DNA of 5,227 bases from a bacterium (GTDB lineage Bacteria > UBP14 > UBA6098 > B30-G16): NCBI GenBank assembly GCA_027007865.1, contig JALTEE010000488.1, forward strand, positions 1 through 5,227, given 5' to 3'. The notes under the pieces were generated by a model. The model was given only the letters and a program-made list of their open reading frames with translations, ran no database searches and was not told the DNA's origin. Numbering within the stretch: the stretch's first letter is position 1; every line of letters begins with the position of its first letter. Shown here piece after piece: positions 1 through 5,227 of the stretch. The translations under genes and the position numbers were made by a program.

Positions 1-98
1 TTGTTATACAATCTAAAAGATTTTATGGAAACAGAAATTTTCACTTGCAGAAAAAATTTTTTACCATATTTTTTTCTTCGCTTCGCTTCGAGTAGTAT
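1..98 (+). promoter_or_regulatory. AT-rich leader of pgk with a weak promoter candidate
   Basis: This stretch holds no gene that I can support and should contain the pgk promoter and 5' leader. The best -10-like hexamer is TACAAT at 7-12 (5 of 6 against TATAAT). Its -35 partner would lie outside the window, so it cannot be judged. Alternatives further in, TTGCAG at 45-50 with CATATT at 65-70, have a 14-base spacer that is too short. The segment also contains a 12-base A6T6 palindrome at 51-62 and three tandem CTTCG pentamers at 76-90. I see no operator or riboswitch. That a promoter lies here is inference; the exact site is uncertain. Confidence 0.3.
76..90 (+). repeat. Three tandem CTTCG pentamers in pgk leader
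   Basis: The pentamer CTTCG occurs three times in perfect tandem and ends 10 bases before the GGAGG ribosome-binding site of pgk. It lies in the presumed untranslated leader. It has no complementary partner nearby that would make a stable hairpin. The repeat itself is directly visible; any regulatory or slippage role is speculation. Confidence 0.7.
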
Positions 99-100
99 AT

Positions 101-105
101 GGAGG
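101..105 (+). promoter_or_regulatory. Shine-Dalgarno of pgk (decides start)
   Basis: GGAGG is followed by eight bases and then ATG at 114-116, a near-ideal spacing. The first in-frame ATG, at 99-101, shares its G with the first base of this element and would have no ribosome-binding site of its own. This points to 114 as the real start. The next in-frame ATG, at 123, is 17 bases from the motif and too far. Confidence 0.85.
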
Positions 106-113
106 CTTTAACT

Positions 114-1310
114 ATGCGAAAAATGACTGTTGACGATATAGACGGCAAAGGCAAGCGCATTCTAATGCGTGTCGATTACAATGTTCCTATGCGGGATGGC
201 GAGATAACGGATGATACTCGCATCGTTTCGACATTACCCACAATCGAACACCTGCTTTCCCGCGGTGCTTATATAATACTAATGTCTCATCTCGGTCGCC
301 CCAAAGGCAGAATCGTTCCAGAACTATCTCTCGCTCCTGTGGCAAAAGCGCTGCAAAAACATTTGGATATACCTGTAAAGTTTATCAAAAATTGCATCGG
401 TAAACGAACTAAAGATAAATTAAAAAACATTAAAAAGGACAGAATTGTTCTGCTGGAAAACTTGCGCTATCATTCCGGTGAAGAAAAAAATGACCCGAAG
501 TTTGCAAAGGAGCTTTCATCTTACGGCGATATTTTTATAAATGATGCTTTCGCGGTTAGCCACCGTTCGCACGCTTCCGTCGTAGGGGTGCCAAAGTATC
601 TTAAACCTGCTGCTGCTGGCTATCTTATGGCAAAAGAGATAAAATTTCTCGGGCAATTGCTCGAAGACCCTCCGCGACCATTTGTCGCGCTTATCGGTGG
701 AGCGAAAGTATCTACGAAAATCGCTGTTCTAAAAAATTTGCTGCCCAAAGTCGATAAACTTCTTATCGGCGGTGGAATGGCATTTACTTTTCTCGCTGCA
801 CTCGGATTGGACACAGGTGATTCACTCGTGGAAAATGATGCAATCAAAACAGCGATGGAAATATGGTTGCTATCAGAGGAAATGGGCGGGAAAATGATGT
901 TGCCTGTAGATTTTCTTGTAGCAAAAGAAATAAACGATGATGCAGTAGTAAAAACTGTAGAATACGACCAGATTCCAGCAAACTGGAAGGGAATCGACAT
1001 CGGTCAAGGCACAATACAATTATATAACGAAGAGATACTCGCAGCGAAATCCGTGTTTCTAAATGGTCCTATGGGAATTTTTGAAGTCGAGCGTTTTGCG
1101 GAAGGCACTCGTGCAATCTTCGAAAGTATGGCAGAGGTTTCCACAAGAGGCGATATCACCGTTGTTGGTGGAGGCGATTCTGCTGCTGCTGCGAAAATGC
1201 TCAATTTTAGCGATAAGATGACACATATCTCGACAGGCGGCGGCGCATCGCTTGAATTTATGGAAGGCAAAGAACTGCCGGGCATTGCAGTTCTCGATAA
1301 TGTCGATTGA
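114..1310 (+). CDS. pgk: Phosphoglycerate kinase
   Basis: Cytoplasmic enzyme of glycolysis and gluconeogenesis that transfers phosphate between 1,3-bisphosphoglycerate and ADP, giving 3-phosphoglycerate and ATP. From the ATG at 114 the protein has 398 residues, close to the usual bacterial length. A start at 99 would add five residues but has no ribosome-binding site. Family motifs appear in order. In the substrate-binding N domain there are RVDYNVP (19-25), SHLGRPKG (58-65), ENLRYHSGEE (115-124) and NDAFAVSHRSHAS (143-155). In the nucleotide-binding C domain there are GGAKVSTKI (195-203), IGGGMAFTF (218-226), FLNGPMGIFE (315-324), VVGGGDSAAAAK (350-361) and HISTGGGASLEF (371-382). No key motif is missing and there is no frameshift. 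It appears monocistronic: a terminator starts immediately after the stop, and neither gapA nor tpiA is adjacent in the window. Identity is secure. Confidence 0.97.
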   Translation: MRKMTVDDIDGKGKRILMRVDYNVPMRDGEITDDTRIVSTLPTIEHLLSRGAYIILMSHLGRPKGRIVPELSLAPVAKALQKHLDIPVKFIKNCIGKRTKDKLKNIKKDRIVLLENLRYHSGEEKNDPKFAKELSSYGDIFINDAFAVSHRSHASVVGVPKYLKPAAAGYLMAKEIKFLGQLLEDPPRPFVALIGGAKVSTKIAVLKNLLPKVDKLLIGGGMAFTFLAALGLDTGDSLVENDAIKTAMEIWLLSEEMGGKMMLPVDFLVAKEINDDAVVKTVEYDQIPANWKGIDIGQGTIQLYNEEILAAKSVFLNGPMGIFEVERFAEGTRAIFESMAEVSTRGDITVVGGGDSAAAAKMLNFSDKMTHISTGGGASLEFMEGKELPGIAVLDNVD

Positions 1311-1335
1311 GGCGCTTTTTGGAGCGCCTTTTTTT
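1311..1335 (+). terminator. Intrinsic terminator of pgk
   Basis: A perfect 6-bp GC-rich stem, GGCGCT (1311-1316) pairing with AGCGCC (1323-1328), encloses a six-base loop and is followed by seven T residues (1329-1335). The stem begins on the base directly after the pgk TGA. It separates pgk from the phosphate-transport operon, so nptA should have its own promoter. Confidence 0.9.
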
Positions 1336-1407
1336 ATGCTGATAAATTCTTCTCTTTGTTCTGTTTATTATTGCTCGATTTGTTAATCTCGTGAAAAGGA
1401 GCAAACG
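1336..1407 (+). promoter_or_regulatory. Probable promoter region of nptA-phoU
   Basis: Because the preceding gene ends in a strong terminator, transcription of nptA most likely starts in this 72-base gap. The best -10-like hexamer is TATTAT at 1366-1371 (5 of 6 against TATAAT), which would give a leader of roughly 30 bases. I see no good -35 at the usual distance and no recognisable PhoB box (paired CTGTCAT-like direct repeats). The ribosome-binding site AAGGAG at 1396-1401 lies six bases before the ATG and is clear; the promoter call itself is weak. Confidence 0.35.
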
Positions 1408-2541
1408 ATGGCGCAATCGAAGCAGGAAAGACGCTCGAAAACATTTTTCAGAATAATACTTCTCATTTTATTTGTATATCTTTTTCTCATCAGTATCGAA
1501 CTTTTGGGCGGGTCTTTTAAGTTGATGGGCAAAGGTTTTGCACATCAATTGCTGCAAACCACCGCAAATCCGCTGCTCGGGCTTTTGATGGGGATTCTTG
1601 CCACGACCATCGTGCAGAGTTCGTCTGTCACTACATCTATTGTTGTCAGTATGGTTGCTGCAGGAACACTTACGATAAGAGGTGCAGTTCCAATCGTTAT
1701 GGGTGCGAATATCGGCACAACCGTCACAAACACTATGGTTTCGATGGGACATATAACTCGCCCCACGGAGTTCCGTCGTGCATTTTCAGGAGCAACAGTC
1801 CACGATTTCTTTAATATCCTTGCTGTCCTGACTTTTCTGCCGCTCGAAATGGCGACACATTATCTCGAATATTCGGCAATATTTCTCCAGAAAATATTTT
1901 CAGGCGTCGGCGGATTAAAACTCGTAAGCCCGCTTAAAATCATTGTGAAACCAGCTGTTCATCTCATAATCGATGGAATAAAATCGCTCTCGTTCGGACA
2001 CACGGCAACCGCTATAATCGCTCTTATCGCAGCGCTATTTTTGCTCTTTCTAGCTCTCTCGCAACTCGTCGCAATTATGAAAAAACTTGTCATCGGGAAA
2101 GTCGAGCGTCTCATAGATAATTATTTATTTTCAAATCCTGTGCGAAGCCTTACCATAGGTTTAGTGCTTACTTCGATTGTCCAGTCCAGTTCCATTGTTA
2201 CATCACTTATTGTTCCTCTTGTCGGTGCTGGAATATTGACTGTGGAGCAGATTTTCCCATATACAATCGGTGCAAATATAGGAACAACATTTACAGCAAT
2301 TATGGCATCTCTCGTAACGCAGAACCCTGCTGCTGTGGCAACTGCATTTGTTCATTTGCTGTTTAATATATCTGGCGCTATCGTGTGGTATGCCATTCCA
2401 TTTATGCGAAAACTCCCGATATGGCTATCAAAATGGCTGGGAAATATCGCTTCTAAAAAAAGATGGATTGCAATCGTATATGTTGTGGTTACATTTTATG
2501 TAATTCCGCTGCTGCTGGCAGCTATCATCAAGGGAGGATAG
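1408..2541 (+). CDS. nptA: Na+/phosphate cotransporter, NptA/SLC34 type
   Basis: Inner-membrane sodium-coupled importer of inorganic phosphate. The 377-residue protein shows the internal duplication that defines the Na/Pi-cotransporter family. Repeat one carries QSSS (70-73), GANIGTT (99-105) and VHDFFN (131-136). Repeat two carries QSSS (259-262), GANIGTT (288-294) and the related VHLLFN (315-320). QSSS is the family's substrate and sodium-binding signature. The stretch around 119-147, with FRRAFSGATVHD, closely resembles animal SLC34 and Vibrio NptA proteins. Hydrophobic segments lie near 13-34, 55-85, 93-112, 132-150, 198-224, 246-276, 283-301, 309-332 and 352-374; the N-terminus is basic and probably cytoplasmic. 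Length matches NptA (about 380 residues as I recall) rather than the longer YjbB-like proteins with a C-terminal PhoU domain. That domain is encoded separately by the next gene, one base downstream. Family assignment is very secure; substrate is inferred from homology, and the symbol is by analogy with Vibrio. Confidence 0.92.
   Translation: MAQSKQERRSKTFFRIILLILFVYLFLISIELLGGSFKLMGKGFAHQLLQTTANPLLGLLMGILATTIVQSSSVTTSIVVSMVAAGTLTIRGAVPIVMGANIGTTVTNTMVSMGHITRPTEFRRAFSGATVHDFFNILAVLTFLPLEMATHYLEYSAIFLQKIFSGVGGLKLVSPLKIIVKPAVHLIIDGIKSLSFGHTATAIIALIAALFLLFLALSQLVAIMKKLVIGKVERLIDNYLFSNPVRSLTIGLVLTSIVQSSSIVTSLIVPLVGAGILTVEQIFPYTIGANIGTTFTAIMASLVTQNPAAVATAFVHLLFNISGAIVWYAIPFMRKLPIWLSKWLGNIASKKRWIAIVYVVVTFYVIPLLLAAIIKGG
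2531..2537 (+). promoter_or_regulatory. Shine-Dalgarno of phoU-like gene inside the nptA 3' end
   Basis: AGGGAGG lies within the last codons of nptA (encoding Lys-Gly-Gly) and five bases before the ATG at 2543. The nptA stop TAG (2539-2541) sits between the site and the start. This is the classic layout for translational coupling: ribosomes finishing nptA can reinitiate directly on the PhoU gene. Confidence 0.85.
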
Positions 2542-2542
2542 A

Positions 2543-3226
2543 ATGTTTAAGAAAATGTTTGAACTATGGCAGCGTCAAGACCTTCTTCATCAAGCACTGA
2601 AAGAGGCGCACAAAATGCTCAAAAATGCGTCCGAGCTTTTTAAAAAGGCTGTGTCTCCACTCTTCTTCAATGAACAGGTCGATGCTCAAAAAATTTACGA
2701 TATGGACCAGGAATTAAACCGATACGAAGTCGATATTCGAAAAAAGGTTATGGAGCATCTATCGATATCTCCGCACCAGGACACTACATCGGCACTCGTT
2801 CTGACAACGATTACTGTCGATATCGAGAGAATCGGCGACTATTCAAAAAATTTCCTCGAACTATGGGAACTTTATGGCAGTTCATTTGAAAAAGCACCCG
2901 TATTCGACCGCCTAAGAAAAATATATGAGGATATATTAGAAATGTTCCGTCTCACAATCGATTCATTGGCAAATGCCGACGCTGAATTGGCACGCAAAGC
3001 AATGGCAATACACATCGTCAATTCAAAAGATTGCGAAGAAATAATTGCGGCATTAATTAGAACTCCGAATAATGTCGAAAATATCGCTCCAAACCAGGAG
3101 GTTCTCGCTGCACTGACCGCGCGATATCTGAAAAGAGTCAGCGCTCACCTTAAAAACATAGCAAGTTCAGTGGTGAACCCATTCGACAGAATCGGATTTA
3201 AGCCGCCTGAATACAACGAGTATTGA
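2543..3226 (+). CDS. PhoU-domain phosphate-uptake regulator
   Basis: Soluble, mainly helical protein of 227 residues, the usual size of a two-bundle PhoU protein. The first bundle shows an acidic metal-binding-type stretch with D53, D55, E57, E62 and D64, followed by the signature TVDIERIGDYSKN (91-103). The second shows the degenerate counterpart RYLKRVSAHLKNIA (194-207), in which the usual acidic residues are replaced by Ser and His. A C-terminal NPFDRIGFKP (212-221) follows. PhoU proteins restrain phosphate uptake; in E. coli PhoU acts on PstB and PhoR, while in YjbB-type transporters a PhoU domain is fused to the C-terminus. No pstSCAB or phoR is visible here, so I infer that this protein acts on the adjacent NptA. 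It starts one base after the nptA stop with its own strong ribosome-binding site. A fission of an ancestral fusion is possible. Family is secure, partner inferred; the symbol is left blank because it may not be orthologous to E. coli phoU. Confidence 0.88.
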   Translation: MFKKMFELWQRQDLLHQALKEAHKMLKNASELFKKAVSPLFFNEQVDAQKIYDMDQELNRYEVDIRKKVMEHLSISPHQDTTSALVLTTITVDIERIGDYSKNFLELWELYGSSFEKAPVFDRLRKIYEDILEMFRLTIDSLANADAELARKAMAIHIVNSKDCEEIIAALIRTPNNVENIAPNQEVLAALTARYLKRVSAHLKNIASSVVNPFDRIGFKPPEYNEY

Positions 3227-3411
3227 TTCAAACTCAATTTTTTAATGTGGTTTTGTCTAATGGCGCGGAGCATTAAACATAGCACTTCTGCATTGAGCGT
3301 ATGAGCAGAATTGAAAAATAATAGACAACTAAAATTGCCTGCTGTATTTGTATCTGCCCCAACAACGCTTTTCTATAGAGAATGGGCTGTGAGGAACTTT
3401 GAACTTCGAAT
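3227..3411. other. Convergent intergenic gap, no gene found
   Basis: This 185-base stretch separates the stops of the phoU-like gene (+) and rsmB (-). It holds no supportable coding sequence and no classical terminator for either side. Three small inverted repeats are visible: TTTAATG (3241-3247) with CATTAAA (3271-3277), inside which TAATG (3258-3262) can compete for the same partner; TTCTGC (3286-3291) with GCAGAA (3305-3310); and a 14-base near-palindrome at 3369-3382 centred on CTATAG. None is GC-rich or followed by a T run on either strand. Factor-dependent termination is one possibility. Confidence 0.6.
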
Positions 3412-4740
3412 TCATTTTTTCGCTGCGATAGTAAAACTGCCGTCGAAATTATCCCGATATGGCACTGTTCGCGCTATTTTATCATCTTCTTCGAGAAATC
3501 GCTGCGGGATTTTATCTATCTTTTGAATTTTCATCCCCAAGACAAGCATAGTTTGCATTGCGGACTGATTTTCTTCCGGCTCTGTTGTGCAAGTTGCAAA
3601 TACGAGCAATCCACCGGGTTTCAATAATCTACTCGCTTCGATTAGCATTTTATGTTGCATTCTCGCGAATTTTTTGCTGTCTCCTCGTTTGCGATGCCAT
3701 TTGATTTCGGGATGTCTGCGGACAACACCCCAAGATGTGCACGGCGCATCGATGAGTATTTTGTCGAATATTTTTTCCAAAAACGGGGTTTTCGCTGCGG
3801 CATCCGCTGTAATGATGTTCGGCATCGCCATTCCGAGACGGGAAAAATTCTGCACGACGAGTTTGTTTCGGCTATGAACAGAATCGATTGCAAAAATGTT
3901 TCTCACATCGCCGCGCAAAATTTCTGCTATATATGTTGTTTTGCCGCCGGGTGCGGCGCCGATTTCCAAAATTTTCTCATCGTCACGAGGCGATAGGATT
4001 TTCACGGGTATCGCAAACGCAGTATCTTGAACGGATACGAGACCATTTTGAAATGGCGCAAAATCCGCAGCGGAAATTTTGTCGAGCAGTTCGAAATACT
4101 CATCGAACACAGTTCTGCGGATATTGTATCCATCGCTTTCGAGACGCTCGATAAATGTTTCGGGCGATGTTTTGTGCGCATTGATTCTAAAATATTTCGG
4201 CGGAGCGGCATTGTTTGCGGCGAGCATTTTTTCCGCCGTCTCTGCATCGTATCTCTCGAGCCATTTCCTTACGAGCCATTCGGGATGAGAATATTTTACA
4301 GCAAGTCGTTTCAGTAGTTCTTCGGGCAATTTTACATTGCGCCATCGTTTTGCAAAATTGCGCAGGACAGCATTTGCCAGCGAAACTTCTTTCGCGTGTG
4401 CATCGAGCGATTTCAGTGCTTCGATAGTAGAATTCACAGCGGCATATTCGGGAACATTCGTAAGTGCGATTTGAAACGCTCCAATGCGAAGCGCCATCGC
4501 ATGCTTTTCAGATGGAAATTTCCCGCTGCGAAGAAGTTTTAGCAAAATATAATCGAGATATGTGATGTTTTTCAGAACGCCATAGACGATTTCGGACAAC
4601 AGCGCTCTGTCTCGCGAATGAATCGAGTATTGTTTTGCAAAATTATCTATTGCGAAGGCACTGTTCCAATATTTGCGCATAATTTTATGCAGCGCCAAAA
4701 TCGCAGCGGTGCGAACATTTGTGCCTGAATTACTCGACAT
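3412..4740 (-). CDS. rsmB: 16S rRNA (cytosine-5) methyltransferase RsmB
   Basis: Cytoplasmic SAM-dependent enzyme that methylates C5 of a 16S rRNA cytosine (C967 in E. coli numbering) during small-subunit assembly. The 442-residue protein has the two-part RsmB build: an N-terminal NusB-like RNA-binding helical domain (about 8-135, with RALLSEIVYGVL at 45-56 and AAVNSTIEALK at 100-110) and a C-terminal Rossmann methyltransferase domain. Motifs visible are SAM-binding EIGAAPGGKT (259-268), motif IV DAPC (331-334) leading into RRHPEIKW (341-348), and motif VI ATCTTEPEEN (382-391). In this family the motif VI cysteine (Cys384) is the nucleophile and the motif IV cysteine (Cys334) assists product release; both are present. 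Variants are EIGA in place of the common DLCA, and TSWG after the motif IV Cys where SGTG is usual. The ATG at 4740 follows the ABC exporter stop by three bases, with GGAGA seven bases upstream. The NusB domain separates it from RsmF/YebU types. Confidence 0.94.
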   Translation of the reverse strand: MSSNSGTNVRTAAILALHKIMRKYWNSAFAIDNFAKQYSIHSRDRALLSEIVYGVLKNITYLDYILLKLLRSGKFPSEKHAMALRIGAFQIALTNVPEYAAVNSTIEALKSLDAHAKEVSLANAVLRNFAKRWRNVKLPEELLKRLAVKYSHPEWLVRKWLERYDAETAEKMLAANNAAPPKYFRINAHKTSPETFIERLESDGYNIRRTVFDEYFELLDKISAADFAPFQNGLVSVQDTAFAIPVKILSPRDDEKILEIGAAPGGKTTYIAEILRGDVRNIFAIDSVHSRNKLVVQNFSRLGMAMPNIITADAAAKTPFLEKIFDKILIDAPCTSWGVVRRHPEIKWHRKRGDSKKFARMQHKMLIEASRLLKPGGLLVFATCTTEPEENQSAMQTMLVLGMKIQKIDKIPQRFLEEDDKIARTVPYRDNFDGSFTIAAKK

Positions 4741-4743
4741 AAA

Positions 4744-5227
4744 TCATTCTCCGAACTGCATCTTATACAGTTCACGATATATTTTGCAATTTTTCAATAA
4801 TTCCTCGTGTGTTCCTTCGCATATTTTTTCGCTCTGCTCGATTACGACTATTTTATGCGCTCGCATCACCGTCGATAATCTGTGAGCGATAACGAGAGCG
4901 GTTCGCCCTTCGACGAGATTATCGATTGCATTTTGAACGAGCCGTTCTGCCCGTGAATCGAGTGCGCTCGTGGCTTCATCGAATACGAGTATTTCGGGGT
5001 TTCGATATATCGCTCGTGCAATAGCGATGCGCTGCCGTTCTCCACCAGAAAGTTTCAATCCCCTATCGCCGATGAATGTATCGAACTTTTGCGACATTTT
5101 TTCGATAAAATCGAGCGCATTCGCCGCTTTCGCCGATGCAACAATCCGCTCCATATCGGGATTTTCATCGCCATAAGAAATGTTCGATGCGACTGTATCG
5201 TTGAACAAAATCACTTCCTGGGTAACG
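4744..5227 (-). CDS. ABC exporter, C-terminal ATPase part (partial)
   Basis: C-terminal 160 residues of an ABC transporter ATPase domain; the gene continues beyond the right window edge. The reading frame is open to 5227, and the codons before the GTG at 5214 encode VTQE, the Q-loop with Gln3, so that GTG is not a start. Following motifs in order are the phosphate-site-proximal LFNDTVASNI (7-16), signature LSGGERQ (59-65), Walker B ILVFDEATSALD with the D-loop (79-90), the H-loop His115 in AHRLST, and a KIVVIEQSEKICEGTHEELL tail (125-144). All catalytic elements in the visible part are intact. The Walker A and any fused membrane domain are off-window. LFNDTV after the Q-loop, THEELL near the end and the short tail are typical of homodimeric or heterodimeric type IV exporters such as MsbA, with a membrane domain fused upstream. 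The substrate (lipid A core, lipid, peptide or drug) cannot be told from this part, so no symbol is given. It precedes rsmB in the same operon. Confidence 0.93.
   Translation of the reverse strand, partial: VTQEVILFNDTVASNISYGDENPDMERIVASAKAANALDFIEKMSQKFDTFIGDRGLKLSGGERQRIAIARAIYRNPEILVFDEATSALDSRAERLVQNAIDNLVEGRTALVIAHRLSTVMRAHKIVVIEQSEKICEGTHEELLKNCKIYRELYKMQFGE
4748..4752 (-). promoter_or_regulatory. Shine-Dalgarno of rsmB within the ABC gene end
   Basis: On the minus strand GGAGA is formed by the last Gly and Glu codons of the ABC exporter gene and lies seven bases before the rsmB ATG. The exporter stop TGA (4746-4744) falls between them. rsmB is therefore very likely co-transcribed and translationally coupled with the exporter. 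Confidence 0.8.

Noticed and set aside
51..62. A6T6 palindrome as a terminator for an upstream gene
   Set aside because: It has no GC pairs and no loop. As a hairpin it would be unstable, and it is better seen as AT-rich promoter-region DNA.
620..1285. Minus-strand frames opposite pgk
   Set aside because: They are Ser/Pro/Ile-rich shadow translations of a fully conserved pgk, without ribosome-binding sites or recognisable motifs.
2520..2550. nptA and the PhoU gene as one gene broken by a frameshift
   Set aside because: The transporter is full length for NptA, the PhoU gene has its own well-spaced ribosome-binding site and ATG, and both ends look intact, so a sequencing frameshift is unlikely.
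3311..3526. Plus-strand frame of 71 residues starting in the convergent gap
   Set aside because: It begins at a TTG without a good ribosome-binding site and over half of it is antisense to the conserved C-terminus of rsmB. The translation has no family-like features.
3587..4427. Several plus-strand frames opposite rsmB
   Set aside because: All lie antisense to the methyltransferase and overlap one another in different frames; their Cys- and Arg-rich composition is typical of shadow frames.
5212..5214. GTG as the start of a short 156-residue ATPase gene
   Set aside because: The frame is open to the window edge and the preceding codons encode the Q-loop VTQE, so the gene continues outside the window.
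1..5227. CRISPR array, tRNA, insertion sequence, defence or toxin-antitoxin system
   Set aside because: I found no regularly spaced repeats, cloverleaf-like segments, terminal inverted repeats, transposase motifs or paired small genes anywhere in the window.

Overview
The window is ordinary bacterial chromosome with five protein genes, the last cut by the window edge. Shine-Dalgarno sequences are canonical (GGAGG or AAGGAG types) and ATG starts dominate. Base composition is moderately AT-rich by eye. Together with an MsbA-like ABC exporter, this suggests a Gram-negative-type bacterium, but the phylum cannot be fixed from the sequence alone. Canonical Shine-Dalgarno sites before every visible start argue against a typical Bacteroidetes genome. 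A deep-branching or candidate-phylum genome is possible but unproven.

Layout, left to right. Positions 1-113 are an AT-rich leader, followed by pgk (phosphoglycerate kinase, +, best start 114), which closes with a strong intrinsic terminator beginning on the base after its stop codon. A 72-base gap then leads to a two-gene + strand operon. This consists of an NptA/SLC34-type sodium:phosphate cotransporter (1408-2541) and, one base later, a free-standing PhoU-domain protein (2543-3226). A 185-base convergent gap without a gene follows (3227-3411). From there the - strand carries the end of an operon read right to left: the C-terminal ATPase part of an ABC exporter (4744-5227, running off the window) and, three bases later, rsmB (16S rRNA m5C methyltransferase, 3412-4740).

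Functional logic. The nptA-phoU pair looks like a phosphate-uptake module with its own cytoplasmic regulator, translated in a coupled way. The ABC exporter and rsmB are probably co-transcribed without a shared pathway, since the rsmB ribosome-binding site lies inside the last codons of the ABC gene. pgk is a stand-alone housekeeping unit of glycolysis/gluconeogenesis.

I looked for an undescribed system and did not find one. There is no CRISPR array, insertion sequence, tRNA, rRNA, toxin-antitoxin pair or defence locus. The points worth a second look are modest: the split transporter/PhoU arrangement, the pgk start choice, a CTTCG triplet repeat in the pgk leader, variant residues in the RsmB motifs, small inverted repeats in the convergent gap, and a local excess of TCGA.
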